Shown here: positions 10,635 to 21,900 of the stretch, piece by piece
Position numbering within the stretch: position 1 is the stretch's first letter
Layout: each line of letters opens with the position of its first letter
Source: Pannonibacter sp. XCT-53
GTDB taxonomy: Bacteria > Pseudomonadota > Alphaproteobacteria > Rhizobiales > Stappiaceae
Length of the DNA stretch: 64,000 nucleotides
Reading direction: 5' to 3'
NCBI RefSeq assembly: GCF_009915765.1
Contig: NZ_JAABLQ010000001.1
Location: 992,001 to 1,056,000, forward strand
The notes under the pieces: generated by a model
Told to the model about the DNA's origin: nothing
Seen by the model: only the letters and a program-made list of their open reading frames with translations
Database searches by the model: none
Translations under genes and position numbers: made by a program

Positions 10635-12524
10635 TCAGGCCTTCGGCATCAGCGGCGCGACGGTGCTGAAGCGGGCGAAGTCCTTCATCGCTTCCGGGGT
10701 CCAGGCCGCTTCGGCAATTGCCGACAGGCGCGGGAAGACCTGGTGGTTGAAGCGCTCGCGCGAGGTGATGTGCTCGCTCCAGATGCAGGCCTGGATGCCC
10801 TTCAGCCGCAGGGCCAGATGCGGATCGTCGCCCTGGGCCTCGTAGCCGTAGGAGGTCTCGACCGGCGTGATGCCGGCCCAGCTTGCGCCCGGCTCGTTCC
10901 AGTCACCCGCCTGAACCATGTCGAGGTAATAGGTCTGGCCGGGGGAGGAGACCACGTCATAGCCGAGGGCAGCCAGCTCGGCCGTCTTCTCCCTGAGGGT
11001 CCAGGCGAACAGGAGGCTGCGCTCCGGCGACACGCCGCCGCCATGGGCGACCTCTTCCCAGCCACCGGTGATGCGGCCCTGTGCGGAAAGGAAGGCATGC
11101 ACGCGCTTCAGGTAATGCGCCTGCAGGCCATCGGTGCCGTTGATGCGCTCGCGCGCCATCAGTTCCTGCGCCTTCGGCGACTGCAGCCAGGCTTCGGGGG
11201 CCACCTCGTCGCCGCCGACATGGATGACCTCGAAGGGGAACACGGCCAGCAGTTCTTCCAGAACCGTCCGGGTGAAGGTCCAGGTGGCGTCGAGGGCCGG
11301 GTTGAGCGCGTTGTTGCCATAGCCCTGGATCGACCAGTAGCTCTCCGGCTCGTCGGGATCGACCAGCTCCGGCAGCGAGGCAATCGCGGCGGCGCAATGG
11401 CCCGGAAGGTCGACTTCCGGCATCACTTCAACGCCGACCGCGCGGCCGTGGGCAACCACGGCGCGGGCCTCCTCCTGGGTGTAGAATATGCCATGTCCGA
11501 AGGGGCCATGACCGAGCTGCGGCAGGATCGGCCGGTCCAGCCCGGTGTGGGCGCCGGTTGCGGTCAGCTGCGGCAGGCGCTTGATCTCGAGCCGCCAGCC
11601 CTCGTCGTCCGTCAGGTGCCAGTGGAAGCGGTTGAGCTTGTGCCAGGCCAGGAGATCGACGAAGCGCAGCACGTCGGCAAGCGGATAGACCTGCCGCGAC
11701 ACGTCGAGATGCGACCCGCGCCAGCCATGGCGGGGGGCATCCTCGATCCGGCCGGCGAAGGGGAAGGCGAACTGCCCGCTGTCCTCGCGCGCGGCCATCA
11801 TGGCCTGTGCCAGGGTCACGAGACCGTGGCGAAGGCCGAGCTCGGTGCCATAGGTCAGGACAATGTCCGACCCGTTGAAGTCGATCTGATAGGCTTCCGC
11901 GGCAAGCGTTGCACTTGCGGCGAGGCGCAGGGCGACGGCGCCTTCGGGGGCCACGAACACGAAGGGATTGGCGCGCAGCGTGAAGAGACGGCGGGCGAGG
12001 GCGTTGACGCCGCCGACCACGCGCTTCTCGGTGACCGACCCGCCCTCAAGCTTCAGGTGCACCGGGGCCCTGGCCATCCAGGACGCGACGGCGACGCTGG
12101 CCGGCTGCGGCAGGACGCCGAGCGTGAAGTTCGAGCGCTCGGCGCGGGCGGCCTCGAAGCCGGCGATCTGCATGTCGGCAACCGAGACCGCCTCGGCGCT
12201 GCCGTCCGCAAGGATCACGAAGGCACTCTTCGGGCCGTCGTTGGAATGCAGGGCCTTGCGGCTGAGCGAGGTCTCGACGAAGCGCCAGCTGTCGCCGGGG
12301 GCCAGCGTCAGCCCGGCCGGCGGGGCGTATTCGTGGTAGTTGGCCTGACGCCGCACCATGCTGCCGTTCTGGCAGACCGAGGGGCGCACGGTCCGGGTGA
12401 TCGAGGTGTACCCCAGCGTGAACCCCGACAGGGGGCTGTCGGACAGGTTGGTCAGGGTGACGGCCAGCTCCCGGCCATCGTTGGCGGTGTCGGTCCAGAT
12501 CACGTCGAGATGATACTTGGTCAT
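10635..12524 (-). CDS. Beta-N-acetylhexosaminidase, GH20
   Basis: A 629-residue cytoplasmic GH20 enzyme. An N-terminal beta-rich domain (about 1-230, like the carbohydrate-binding and alpha/beta domains of bacterial hexosaminidases) precedes the barrel with HWHLTDDEGWRLE. The catalytic Asp-Glu pair is Asp439-Glu440 in HVGGDEVAPE. It removes terminal GlcNAc (or GalNAc) from oligosaccharides. With no signal peptide and with an ABC importer encoded upstream in the operon, it probably acts on imported chitobiose or longer chito-oligosaccharides. Confidence 0.95.
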   Translation of the reverse strand: MTKYHLDVIWTDTANDGRELAVTLTNLSDSPLSGFTLGYTSITRTVRPSVCQNGSMVRRQANYHEYAPPAGLTLAPGDSWRFVETSLSRKALHSNDGPKSAFVILADGSAEAVSVADMQIAGFEAARAERSNFTLGVLPQPASVAVASWMARAPVHLKLEGGSVTEKRVVGGVNALARRLFTLRANPFVFVAPEGAVALRLAASATLAAEAYQIDFNGSDIVLTYGTELGLRHGLVTLAQAMMAAREDSGQFAFPFAGRIEDAPRHGWRGSHLDVSRQVYPLADVLRFVDLLAWHKLNRFHWHLTDDEGWRLEIKRLPQLTATGAHTGLDRPILPQLGHGPFGHGIFYTQEEARAVVAHGRAVGVEVMPEVDLPGHCAAAIASLPELVDPDEPESYWSIQGYGNNALNPALDATWTFTRTVLEELLAVFPFEVIHVGGDEVAPEAWLQSPKAQELMARERINGTDGLQAHYLKRVHAFLSAQGRITGGWEEVAHGGGVSPERSLLFAWTLREKTAELAALGYDVVSSPGQTYYLDMVQAGDWNEPGASWAGITPVETSYGYEAQGDDPHLALRLKGIQACIWSEHITSRERFNHQVFPRLSAIAEAAWTPEAMKDFARFSTVAPLMPKA

Positions 12525-12620
12525 GGCTGTCCTGCGAGGCGGGGTCCGGCCCCTGCGGGGATGTCCGGACGGGAAATCGGTTTCAGAGGCGGCCGCACCG
12601 GGGCGACGCGGCCGGATGCA

Positions 12621-13076
12621 TCAGCGCAGCAGGCCGCGATAGATGCCGGGTGTGGAATTGGGGATCTCGATGGCGCCGCAGGTCTTGACGTAGAACTCGA
12701 CCGGTCCGGCCGCGCCGATGACGGCATAGGCAAAGCCGTCGGCCTTGAGGGCATCGAGCGCCCGAAGCAGCAAATGGCGGCCAATTCCGCGTCCCTGCCG
12801 CGCCGGATCGACGCCGGTGGGCCCGAAGAAGCCACGGGCGGTCACGTCATGACAGGCAAAGCCGGCCAGCTCGCCAGCCTCGATGGCGACGAGAAGGCGG
12901 GCCGGCCGCGCCGCGAGGGCGACCGTGCATTCGCTGACCCAGCCGGGGCTGAAGTGCTTGCCGACGAAGGCGGTCACCACATGGTGTTCCGGCGGCAGGG
13001 CAGGGCGCACCACCAGCCCGTCCGGGAGCGGCGGCGGGGCGGGAAGGCTGTAAAGCGGAACGAGAAGGTCTGGCAT
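12621..13076 (-). CDS. GNAT-family N-acetyltransferase
   Basis: A 151-residue GNAT protein. The acetyl-CoA pyrophosphate-binding segment reads GVDPARQGRGIGRHLL (about residues 93-108), with a preceding strand ending in FFGPTGV. The start at 13076 (ATG) follows a gaggga site; the adjacent GTG at 13079 is the alternative. It sits between the transporter ATPase gene and the hexosaminidase gene. It may re-acetylate imported partly deacetylated glucosamine oligomers or monomers, but the acceptor cannot be told from sequence. Confidence 0.82.
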   Translation of the reverse strand: MPDLLVPLYSLPAPPPLPDGLVVRPALPPEHHVVTAFVGKHFSPGWVSECTVALAARPARLLVAIEAGELAGFACHDVTARGFFGPTGVDPARQGRGIGRHLLLRALDALKADGFAYAVIGAAGPVEFYVKTCGAIEIPNSTPGIYRGLLR

Positions 13077-13086
13077 CACGGGTCCC

Positions 13087-13990
13087 TCAGTGCAGCGCGA
13101 AGAAATGCCCGTCGCCGGCCATCGTCATCGAGGTCACGTCGCGGGCGGCGTCCTTGCGCACCTGCGCGGCCTGTTCGGCAAAGCTCTGGCCATCGCCGCC
13201 GAGGCGGATGGCGGGGTCCGGCACGGCCGAGCGCAGCAGCTGCGTGTAGGCATGCTGCGGCGCGCCGACCACCCTGGCCGTCGGCCCCTGCTCGACGATC
13301 TGCCCACGGAACATCACCGCCGTTTCCTCGGCCAGATACTGGGCCGTGGCAATGTCGTGGGTGATGTAGAGCAGGGCGAGGCCGCGCTCGTCCTTCAGCC
13401 GCCGCATCAGGCCGAGCACCGACTTGCGGATCGAGACGTCGAGCATCGACGTCGGCTCGTCGGCCACGATCAGGCGGGCATTCACGGCGAGCGCGCGGGC
13501 GAAGTTGACGCGCTGGCGCTGGCCGCCGGACAGCTCGTGCGGGTACTTGTCCGGTGTCGATTTCGGATCAAGCTCGACATCGCCGAGGAGATCGAGGAGC
13601 GCCCGTTCCGGATCACGGTCCGGCTGGTGCAGCGCCAGCGGGCGCAGGAGATGATGGCGGATCGTGTGGGCCGGATTGAGGGCCGAGAACGGATCCTGGA
13701 ACACCATCTGCACCGAGCGCTGATACGCCTTCTCGAGCGCCCGGCTGTGGTTCGTCTCGATGTCCTGGCCTTCAAACAGGATGCGCCCTTCGGTCGGGGC
13801 GTAATGGCGCACGATCAGGCGACCGACCGTGCTCTTGCCGGACCCGCTCTCGCCGACCAGCGCCAGGGCCTTGCCCGGCTGGAGGGTCAGCGAGACCCGG
13901 CGCAGCGCTTCCACGCGGCGGGCGGGCCCGAAGACCGGCTTGGTGACGAAGGTCTTGGAAACGCGTTCGAGCGTCAGGATCGGGGAGGTG

Positions 13991-13998
<8 letters not shown>
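13087..13998 (-). CDS. ABC transporter ATPase (DppF/OppF type)
   Basis: A 303-residue ATPase of the peptide/oligosaccharide importer family. It has Walker A GESGSGKST, signature [15 protein letters not shown], Walker B IVADEPTSMLD, the H-loop THD, and a C-terminal extension after residue 250 as in oligopeptide transporters. It pairs with the DppD-type ATPase, whose 3' end overlaps it by 8 bp. In Vibrio and Thermotoga this family also imports chito- and cello-oligosaccharides. The neighbouring GH20 gene points that way here. Confidence 0.93.
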
Positions 13999-14823
<825 letters not shown>

Positions 14824-14827
<4 letters not shown>

Positions 14828-15732
14828 TGGCCGGCCTCCTTCAGGCGTTCCCGGTCGAGGGCACGCTGCAGCTTGAGCGCCTTGCCGATGGTGCCCAGGG
14901 TCCGCAGGCGCGGGTTGGAGATCTCGTCGACGCCGAAGTTCATCATCGACAGGCCGACGCCGATGAAGACGATGGCAAGGCAGGGGGCTGCGATTTCCCA
15001 CCAGGCCCCGACCGTGATCGCCGACGAGGTCTGGGCGTTGTAGAGCATGGTGCCCCAGGACAGCGACAGCGGGCTGCCGAGGCCGAGGAACTCGAGCGTG
15101 GCCTGGGTGATGATCGTGAAGATGATCGAGCCGATGAAGTTGAAGCAGATGATCGACAGCAGGTTCGGCAGCATCTCGACCAGGATCATCCGCCAGGCGG
15201 GCTCACCCAGCATGCGCGAGGCCTCGATGTAGTCGCGTGTCTTCAGCGTCAGGGCCTGCGCACGGGTCACGCGCGCGCCCCAGGCCCAGGAGGTCAGGCC
15301 GATGATCAGGGCGATTGCCCAGGGGCTGACCTGACCGAGGAAGGCGGCGAGCACCAGCAGCAGCGGCAGCTGCGGCAGCACGAGCACCACGTTGGTCATG
15401 AAGTTCAGGATCTCGTCCACGACGCCGCCGAAATAGGCGGCCGTGATGCCGATGATGGTGCCGTTGACGGTCACGATCAGGCCGGCGACGAGGCCGACCA
15501 TGAGCGAGGTGCGGGTGCCCCAGACGAGCTGGGCGAACACGTCGCGGCCCATGCGGGTGGTGCCGAGCCAGTGGTCCCAGGACGGGGGCTGGTGCGGGCG
15601 GGCAACGCGGGCGAGCGGATCATAGCCCGCAATCAGCGGCGCCAGCAGCGCGACGGCAAGGTAGAGCAGCACGATGGCGAGACCGAAGGCTGCCTTGCGA
15701 TTGCGCAGGAAGGAGGTGAGGAAACCGGTCAT
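14824..15732 (-). CDS. ABC transporter permease (DppC type)
   Basis: A 302-residue inner-membrane permease of the BPD_transp_1 family. It has an N-terminal membrane anchor (FGLAIVLLYLAVALLAPLIAGYDPL), as in DppC/OppC, five further hydrophobic segments, and a cytoplasmic loop with the EASRMLG coupling motif. Its start shares one base with the stop of the DppB-type gene. Confidence 0.93.
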
Positions 15733-16709
15733 CAGGCTTTCCGAAGGCGCGGGTCAAGGAAGATGTAGGCGATGTCGACCGTGAAGTTCGCCGTCAGCAT
15801 GGCGAGCGTCATGATCAGGAGCTGGCCCTGGATCAGCGGGAAGTCGCGCGCCAGGATGCCGAGGTAGAGCAGGTTGCCGACGCCGGGGTAGTTGAACACC
15901 ACTTCCGTCACCAGCGAACCGCCGAACAGGGCACCGAAGGACAGCGCCAGCGCGGTGACGGAGGGCAGCAGCGCGTTGCGGGCGGCATAGGCATAGCGCA
16001 CGCGCGCATCCGAGAGCCCCTTCGCCTCGGCCATGTGCACGTGATCCTCGCCGAGCTGGCCGATCATGTTGTTGCGCATGGTGACCAGGTAGCCGCCGGT
16101 GAAGACGAGACTGAGGGTCAGGACCGGCAGGATCGCATGCGTGGCGACGGAGCCGAGGAAGGTCAGCGAGACCGCGGGGTCGAGCGCCGGGTCATAGGCA
16201 TAGCCGGTCGGCAGGATCGGATTGCCGATGGCGAAGATGTAGAGCGTGGTCAGTGCCACCACCATGGCCGGGACCGACTGCATGGCCAGCGCCAGCGGCG
16301 AGAGCACCATGTCCACCCCCTGTCCGCGGCGCCAGGCGGCGAGAATGCCGAGCAGCGTGCCGATCGAGAACGACACGGCGAGCGCGCTGCCGGTCAGGAG
16401 CAGGGTCCAGGGCAGGGCGGTCAGAAGCACATCGGTGACGGGCAGCGGAAAGAACTTCACCGACGTGCCGAAGTCCCAGGTGAAGATGCTCGACAGGTAC
16501 TTGCCGTACTGGATGTGCAGCGGCTCGTCGATGAAGCCGAAGGTTGCCTTGAGGGCCTCGCGGGCTTCCGGCGGGATCGTGCCGTCGGCATGCGAGAGCA
16601 TGATGTCGGTCGGATCCCCCGGCATCAGCCGCGGGATGAGAAAGTTGAAGGTTGCCGCCACGAGGAAGGCCACCAGGTAGAAGGCAAGCCGTTTCAGCAG
16701 AAAGTTCAT
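15732..16709 (-). CDS. ABC transporter permease (DppB type)
   Basis: A 325-residue permease with the DppB/OppB layout: first membrane span LAFYLVAFLVAATFNFLIPRLMPGDP, a large periplasmic loop (about residues 30-100), then five membrane spans and the EAKGLSDARVRYAYAARNALLP coupling region. It is separated from the binding-protein gene by 172 bp holding a terminator-like hairpin, a common way to make the binding protein in excess. Confidence 0.93.
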   Translation of the reverse strand: MNFLLKRLAFYLVAFLVAATFNFLIPRLMPGDPTDIMLSHADGTIPPEAREALKATFGFIDEPLHIQYGKYLSSIFTWDFGTSVKFFPLPVTDVLLTALPWTLLLTGSALAVSFSIGTLLGILAAWRRGQGVDMVLSPLALAMQSVPAMVVALTTLYIFAIGNPILPTGYAYDPALDPAVSLTFLGSVATHAILPVLTLSLVFTGGYLVTMRNNMIGQLGEDHVHMAEAKGLSDARVRYAYAARNALLPSVTALALSFGALFGGSLVTEVVFNYPGVGNLLYLGILARDFPLIQGQLLIMTLAMLTANFTVDIAYIFLDPRLRKA

Positions 16710-16881
16710 GAGCGAGGTCCAGTGCGCGGTCGCGTTCCGGGCGAGGGGCCGGGGCTGCGGGACCGGTCAGTTGCCCGCGCCGCAGCGGGCGCAGGACGGA
16801 AGAGGCCGCCGGTCGTGGCGGGCCTGTCCGGTCGCGGGAAAAAAGGGGCGGCCGAGGAGGCCGCCCCGAAGTCGCATCGGG
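16710..16881 (-). terminator. Attenuating hairpin between binding protein and permease genes
   Basis: The 172-bp gap holds a 9-bp GC stem (ggggcggcc / ggccgcccc, 16845-16867). Read on the minus strand it is followed directly by six T residues (complement of 16839-16844). This looks like an intrinsic terminator that part of the transcripts pass. Confidence 0.75.
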
Positions 16882-18546
16882 TCAGTTGACCGGACGCAGG
16901 GAGAGGAGATGCAGCAGGCGCTCCGGCTGGTTGTCATGGACAACCGGGTTGGCGACCGGGTTTTCGGCGCTGAAGAAGCCGGTGAAGCGCTTGGTGTTGT
17001 ACTGGTACCAGCGCGGGTTGTTGAACACCGGGATGACGGGCAGGTTTTCGCCTGCGATCATCTGGACCTTGTTGATCAGTTCCTTCTGCTTGGCCTGATC
17101 GGTGGTCTGGGCGAAGCCGTCGAGGGCAGCGGACAGTTCCGCATTGCGGAAGCGACCGGCGCCGAAACGGGTCACGCCCTGGTTGCGTTCATGCAGCACC
17201 GAGTCGAAGTGGGTGTAGGGCGTCGGGCCGACGAAGACCGAGTTCATGGCCATGTCGTAGGTGCCCTTGATCAGGGCCTCGTTCCACACGGCCTGTTCCG
17301 GCGTGGCGACGGAGGCCTTGATGCCGACGGCGTTGAGGCCCTCGACAGCGATCTGTGCCGCGTTCACCCAGTCGGTCCAGCCGTTCGGCACGATGATGTT
17401 GAAGTCGATCGGCTTGCCGTTCGGGGCTTCGACGAAGCCGTCGCCGGTGGTGTCCTTGTAGCCATGCTCGGCGAGCAGCGCCTTGGAGGCCTCGACGTCG
17501 TTCTGCATGTACTTGCCGAACTTCTCGTCCACGGCCGGATTGTTCCAGGAGTGGTAGGCGCGGCCCAGGCCCGAGGGGTACTGGTTGATGGTCGGGTAGC
17601 CGTAGCCGGCGATCTCGACCATGGCCTCGCGGTCCAGGGCCATCGACAGGGCGCGGCGGAAGTTCACGTCGGAGAAGGCAGCGCGGTTGCCCTCGTTCGG
17701 CGATTCCGGGTTGACGTTGAACATCACGAAGGACCCGGCCGGCAGCCAGTACTTGTGGTTGGCGGGATCCTTGGCGACATAGGTGTTCTCGATGTCGGGC
17801 AGGAACGAGCCCATCCAGTCAAGTTCACCGCGGGCGGCAGCCGCGAGCGCCTGGTCGTTGTTGGCGATCTGCGGGAAGCGCATGCAGTCCACCTTCAGCG
17901 TGGCGGCGTCCCAGTACTTCGGGTTGCGGCACTGCAGGTATTCCTGCTCGGTGAAGCGGCGGAAATCGGTGAGCGGGCCGGTGCCGACCGGCTTCGGGTT
18001 GGTGAAGGCGACCGGATCGGGAACCTTCGACCAGATGTGCTCGGCCACGATCGGAACGCGGACGATGTCGATGGCGGCCTGGCTGTTCACCTTCTTGAGG
18101 TTGAACTTGACCGTCAGCGGATCGACGACTTCGACGCTCTCGACCAGCTTGGCCATCGAGCGGGTGTCGAGGGCGGCGGTCTTCAGCACCATGTTGAAGG
18201 TGAAGGCCACGTCGTCGGCCGTGAAGGCCTCGCCGTCGGACCAGGTGACGCCGTCGCGCAGCTTGAAGGTCAGCGACTTCAGGTCGTCGGAAAACTCGTA
18301 GGACGTGGCCAGGCGGAAGTTCGGCTCGCCGCTCTTCAGGGTGTTGAAGATCACCAGCGGCTCGTACACGAAGTCCTGGATCGACGGCAGGCGGGTCGAC
18401 TCGTTGAACGGGTTGTAGTTCTCGACCCACGCGGTGCGCTGCACCGGCAGCGCGGTCAGCACGGCCTCGGCTGCCATGGCGGCGCCGGATGCAGAGCCGA
18501 GAACGGTGGCCGTCAGCAGAATGCCGGCCAGACGCGACTTGATCAT
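16882..18546 (-). CDS. Periplasmic oligosaccharide-binding protein (SBP_bac_5 family)
   Basis: A 554-residue solute-binding protein of the oligopeptide family with a clear Sec signal peptide (MIKSRLAGILLTATVLGS, cleavage near AMA-AEA). The conserved features are WVENYNPFN at the N-terminus, LTFKLRDGVTWSDGEAFTADD and VGTGPL. Vibrio CBP, which feeds chito-oligosaccharides to a transporter of this class and also gags the ChiS sensor, belongs to the same family. Here it is first in the operon with GH20 and divergent from a ChiS-like gene. A CBP-like role is a strong inference, not proof. Confidence 0.88.
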   Translation of the reverse strand: MIKSRLAGILLTATVLGSASGAAMAAEAVLTALPVQRTAWVENYNPFNESTRLPSIQDFVYEPLVIFNTLKSGEPNFRLATSYEFSDDLKSLTFKLRDGVTWSDGEAFTADDVAFTFNMVLKTAALDTRSMAKLVESVEVVDPLTVKFNLKKVNSQAAIDIVRVPIVAEHIWSKVPDPVAFTNPKPVGTGPLTDFRRFTEQEYLQCRNPKYWDAATLKVDCMRFPQIANNDQALAAAARGELDWMGSFLPDIENTYVAKDPANHKYWLPAGSFVMFNVNPESPNEGNRAAFSDVNFRRALSMALDREAMVEIAGYGYPTINQYPSGLGRAYHSWNNPAVDEKFGKYMQNDVEASKALLAEHGYKDTTGDGFVEAPNGKPIDFNIIVPNGWTDWVNAAQIAVEGLNAVGIKASVATPEQAVWNEALIKGTYDMAMNSVFVGPTPYTHFDSVLHERNQGVTRFGAGRFRNAELSAALDGFAQTTDQAKQKELINKVQMIAGENLPVIPVFNNPRWYQYNTKRFTGFFSAENPVANPVVHDNQPERLLHLLSLRPVN

Positions 18547-18900
18547 TTCAATCCTCCCGAGGCAGGCGGTGTTACCCCTGCGGTTTTGCTCATGCTGCCG
18601 CTGTCGGCCGAGGACGGGGATGACCGCTCCGTGGTCCCCTTGCGTCGTTCCACCGCTCCTCGCCAGCGATGCAGCGATTGCATCTTGCGCCATGCCGCAG
18701 GGGTCAAAGCCACCCGAAATTTCGTAAAGTTCGTCAAAATCGGGGCCCGATGCCGCATCGGCGAAAGCGGTAAACGCCGAAAAAAAATTTTTGAAACAAG
18801 AGCTTGCGAGGAGCTTGCCGAGCCTTGCGAAACTGGCCGGCGTTCCGGTGCCCGCCCGGCCGGCTGTGCTGTCACACCAGTGATGCTATAGGCTGGGACC
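18547..18900. promoter_or_regulatory. Divergent control region between the binding-protein gene and the ChiS-like sensor
   Basis: A 354-bp gap with an AT-richer core. Visible elements: the palindrome cgaaatttcg (18715-18724), which merges into the direct repeats ttcgtaaag and ttcgtcaaa (18721-18738), and three helically phased repeats of gagcttgcga type at 18800, 18811 and 18820. The second set is a candidate binding site for the sensor itself or another regulator. No gene was seen in the gap. Confidence 0.5.
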
Positions 18901-21900
18901 TTGTCCGATCAGGGAACGCCCGACACCAAGATGCCCTTTCTGCCGCAAGGCTTCCAGACCCGTGTCATGATCACGCTGATCCTGGCTTCCGTGCTGCCGC
19001 TCGCGCTCGGGGGATGGGTGTTCTTTGCGCTGGTGAACCGCAACATCACCGAGGAGACCTATCGCCAGGTCGCCTTCGCGCGGGACGCCAAGAGCAGCGA
19101 GGTGCTGCAATACCTCACCTTTGCCCGGCGCGAGGCGGAGAGCATCGGCCAGTCCGCCAACGTGCGCTATGCGGTGGGCGACTTTTACGGGTTCTCCTTC
19201 GCCATGGGCCAGATGGCGGCGACCGAGACACAGGCCGGCGCCCGGCTGCGCCTGCTGTTCGGCGTCGAACCGGGCGGCTCGACCATCATTCCGCCGCCGG
19301 CGCCGGTGGGCGAGGACATCCTGCTGCGCGAGGCGCTGGAATATGCCAACGCGCATCGCCGCTTCCATCCGTCCTTCGCCGATTTCATCGCGGCGTCCGA
19401 ATACGACAACCTCTATCTGGTCAACACGCGCGGCCGCGTGGTCTATTCCGTCGCCAAGGACGCCTATCTCGGCCACGATCTCAACGACATGACCGGGCCG
19501 CTGGCCGCGCTCTACGCCAAGCTGCGGGTCAATCCGCAGTCCCAGGCGCTGCTCTTCTCCGACTTCGTGCATGATCCGGTGAGCGGGCAGTTCGTGGCCT
19601 ATCTCGGCATGAACGTGCGCCTCTACACCACGTCCAACGCCACGATCTTCTTTCGTCTGCCGGCCGAGGGACTGGGGCGGCTGATGCAGGCCAGCAACGT
19701 GATGACCCTGATCTCGTCGCGCGGCGAGGTCATCGCCGCCACCCGCGGTGCCGGCATCAGCACGGCGAGCCCGGCGGCCGTCCCGGCCCAGATGCGGGCA
19801 CCGCAGGGCATCGAAACCCTGACGGAGGGTCTGATCGGCGTGCCGACCCTGTCGGCCTGGAAGCGGCTGACCGATCCGGCACCGGGCTGGCTGGTGGTGG
19901 CCGAATCCGAGCAGGCACGCGCCTTTGCCACATCGCGTCGCCTGCGTGACGCGCTGCTCCTGATCGGTATCGCGGCCATTGCCGCGCTGGTTCCGGCAGC
20001 GCTCGCCCTGTCCCGGTCGATGACCGGACCGATCCGCCGTCTGGCGCGGTCGGCGACCATGGTCGCCAACGGGGCACTGGACGAGGAGCTGCCGGAGTAT
20101 GACCGGCCCCTCGAATACGCCGACCTGTCGCGTGCCGTGACCCAGATGCGGCGGTCGCTGCGCGACCAGGTCGAGGTGATCAGCCAGAAGAATGCCGAGC
20201 TGGAGCAGCATCTGCGCCAGATCGAGGAAAAGAACGCGGAGCTGGAGGAGGCCGACCGGATGAAGGACCGCTTCCTCGCCGCCACCTCGCACGAGTTGCG
20301 CACGCCGCTCAACGGCATCATCGGCATTTCCGAAACCCTTGGGGCCGGCGCCATGGGCGAGTTCGCCCCGGCCCAGAAAAGCCAGCTGCACCTCATTGCC
20401 CTCAGCGCCCGGCGCCTGTCGCGGCTGGTCGATGACCTGCTCGACATCTACCGTATCCGCGAGGGGCGGATGCGGCTCGACCTGCAGCCGCTCGACGTGG
20501 CCCAGAGCCTGCGCAACGTGCTGCAGCTGGCCCGTCCGATGCTCACGGGCGAGCCGGTGACGCTGCGGGTCGATGTTGACGGGGAGGTGCCGGCGGTGCA
20601 TGCCGATCCGGTGCGCTTCGAGCAGATCCTGTTCAATCTCATCACCAACGCGGTCAAGTATGGCGGCGAGGGGCGCATCGAGATTTCCGCCCGCCGCAGC
20701 GATGGGCCTCGCGGTCCCCGCGTGGCCATTGCCATCCGCGACTTCGGGCCCGGGATCTCGCCCGACAGCCTGGAGCGCATCTTCCATCCGCTGGAGCAGA
20801 TCACCGGCAGCGGCTCGCGCGCCGCCATGCAGGAGGGCACCGGCCTCGGTCTCACCATCGCCCGCAACCTCGCCGTGCTGATGTCGGGCACCATCGAGGT
20901 GGAGAGCACGCTCGGCGAGGGCTCGACCTTCACGGTCAGCCTGCCGGCCTCCGACCAGCCCGCGCTGCCGGTCAATCGCTCCGAGCTGCATGAGGTGCTG
21001 GCGGGGCCGGATGCCGTGGCCTCCCGCCCGCTTGCGGAAGGCGACAGCGCCGCGCCCTCGATCCTGCTGGTCGATGACGAGCCGATCAACCTGCAGGTGC
21101 TGCGCAACGTGCTGCTGCCGCGGGGCTACCGGGTGATCGACTGCGACAATGGCCCGGACGCGCTGCGGCTGGTGGAAGAGTACCACCCCGATCTCGTCGT
21201 CCTCGATGTCATGATGAGCGGCATGAGCGGACTGGACGTGGCGCGCCATCTGCGACGCCGGTATTCGCTCCTCGACCTGCCGATCATTCTCCTGACCGCC
21301 CGTGGCCGCACCCGCGACATGATCGCGGGCTTCGAGGTCGGGGCCAACGACTATGTGGTGAAGCCCTTCGTCAAGGACGAGCTGGTCAGCCGCATTGCCA
21401 CCCTGCTCGAGGCCTCGCGGGCCAAGCGGCGGGCGGAGGAGAACAGCGAGCTGAAACAGGAGATCGAGCGCCGCATCCAGGTGGAGGATGCCTTGCGCCT
21501 GTCGCAGCGCCGGATGGGACAGCTCCTCGAGGCACTCGAGGACGGGCTGGTCTGCGCCAATCCCAAGGGCGTCGTCACCTTTGCCAATCCGGCTGCCGAG
21601 CGCTGGCTGGGTGAGGCTCCCGTCAGCGGCCAGACCACCCTCTCGGATCTGCTGCCGGACGTGGCGCTGGCGGCCCTGTCGGGCTTGACCGGTGACGACG
21701 ACACGCGCCGCGTGGAAGCGGAGATCGACGGCCGCCGTCTGGTGCTCAACGCCTTCGCGCTTCTCCCCGATGCAGGCGGCGGCATTGCGCTGCTCCTGAG
21801 CGAGGCCGGACGCGAGGCCCCCGGTCTGGTGACATCGGTGCGCGATGCGGTCGACAGTTCTCTGCCGGCGCTGGCCAGTCCCGTGGCCGACGATCTCGAT

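Noticed and set aside
10743..13364. Very long open frame on the plus strand, opposite GH20 and the GNAT
   Set aside because: It is an antisense shadow of high-GC genes: Arg/Gly/Ala-rich, no domains, and the opposite frame carries clear catalytic motifs.
16882..18546. Dipeptide/oligopeptide transporter as the role of the ABC system
   Set aside because: The family alone allows it, but GH20, the amino-sugar context and the ChiS-like sensor favour chito-oligosaccharides. Peptide uptake stays possible but second choice.
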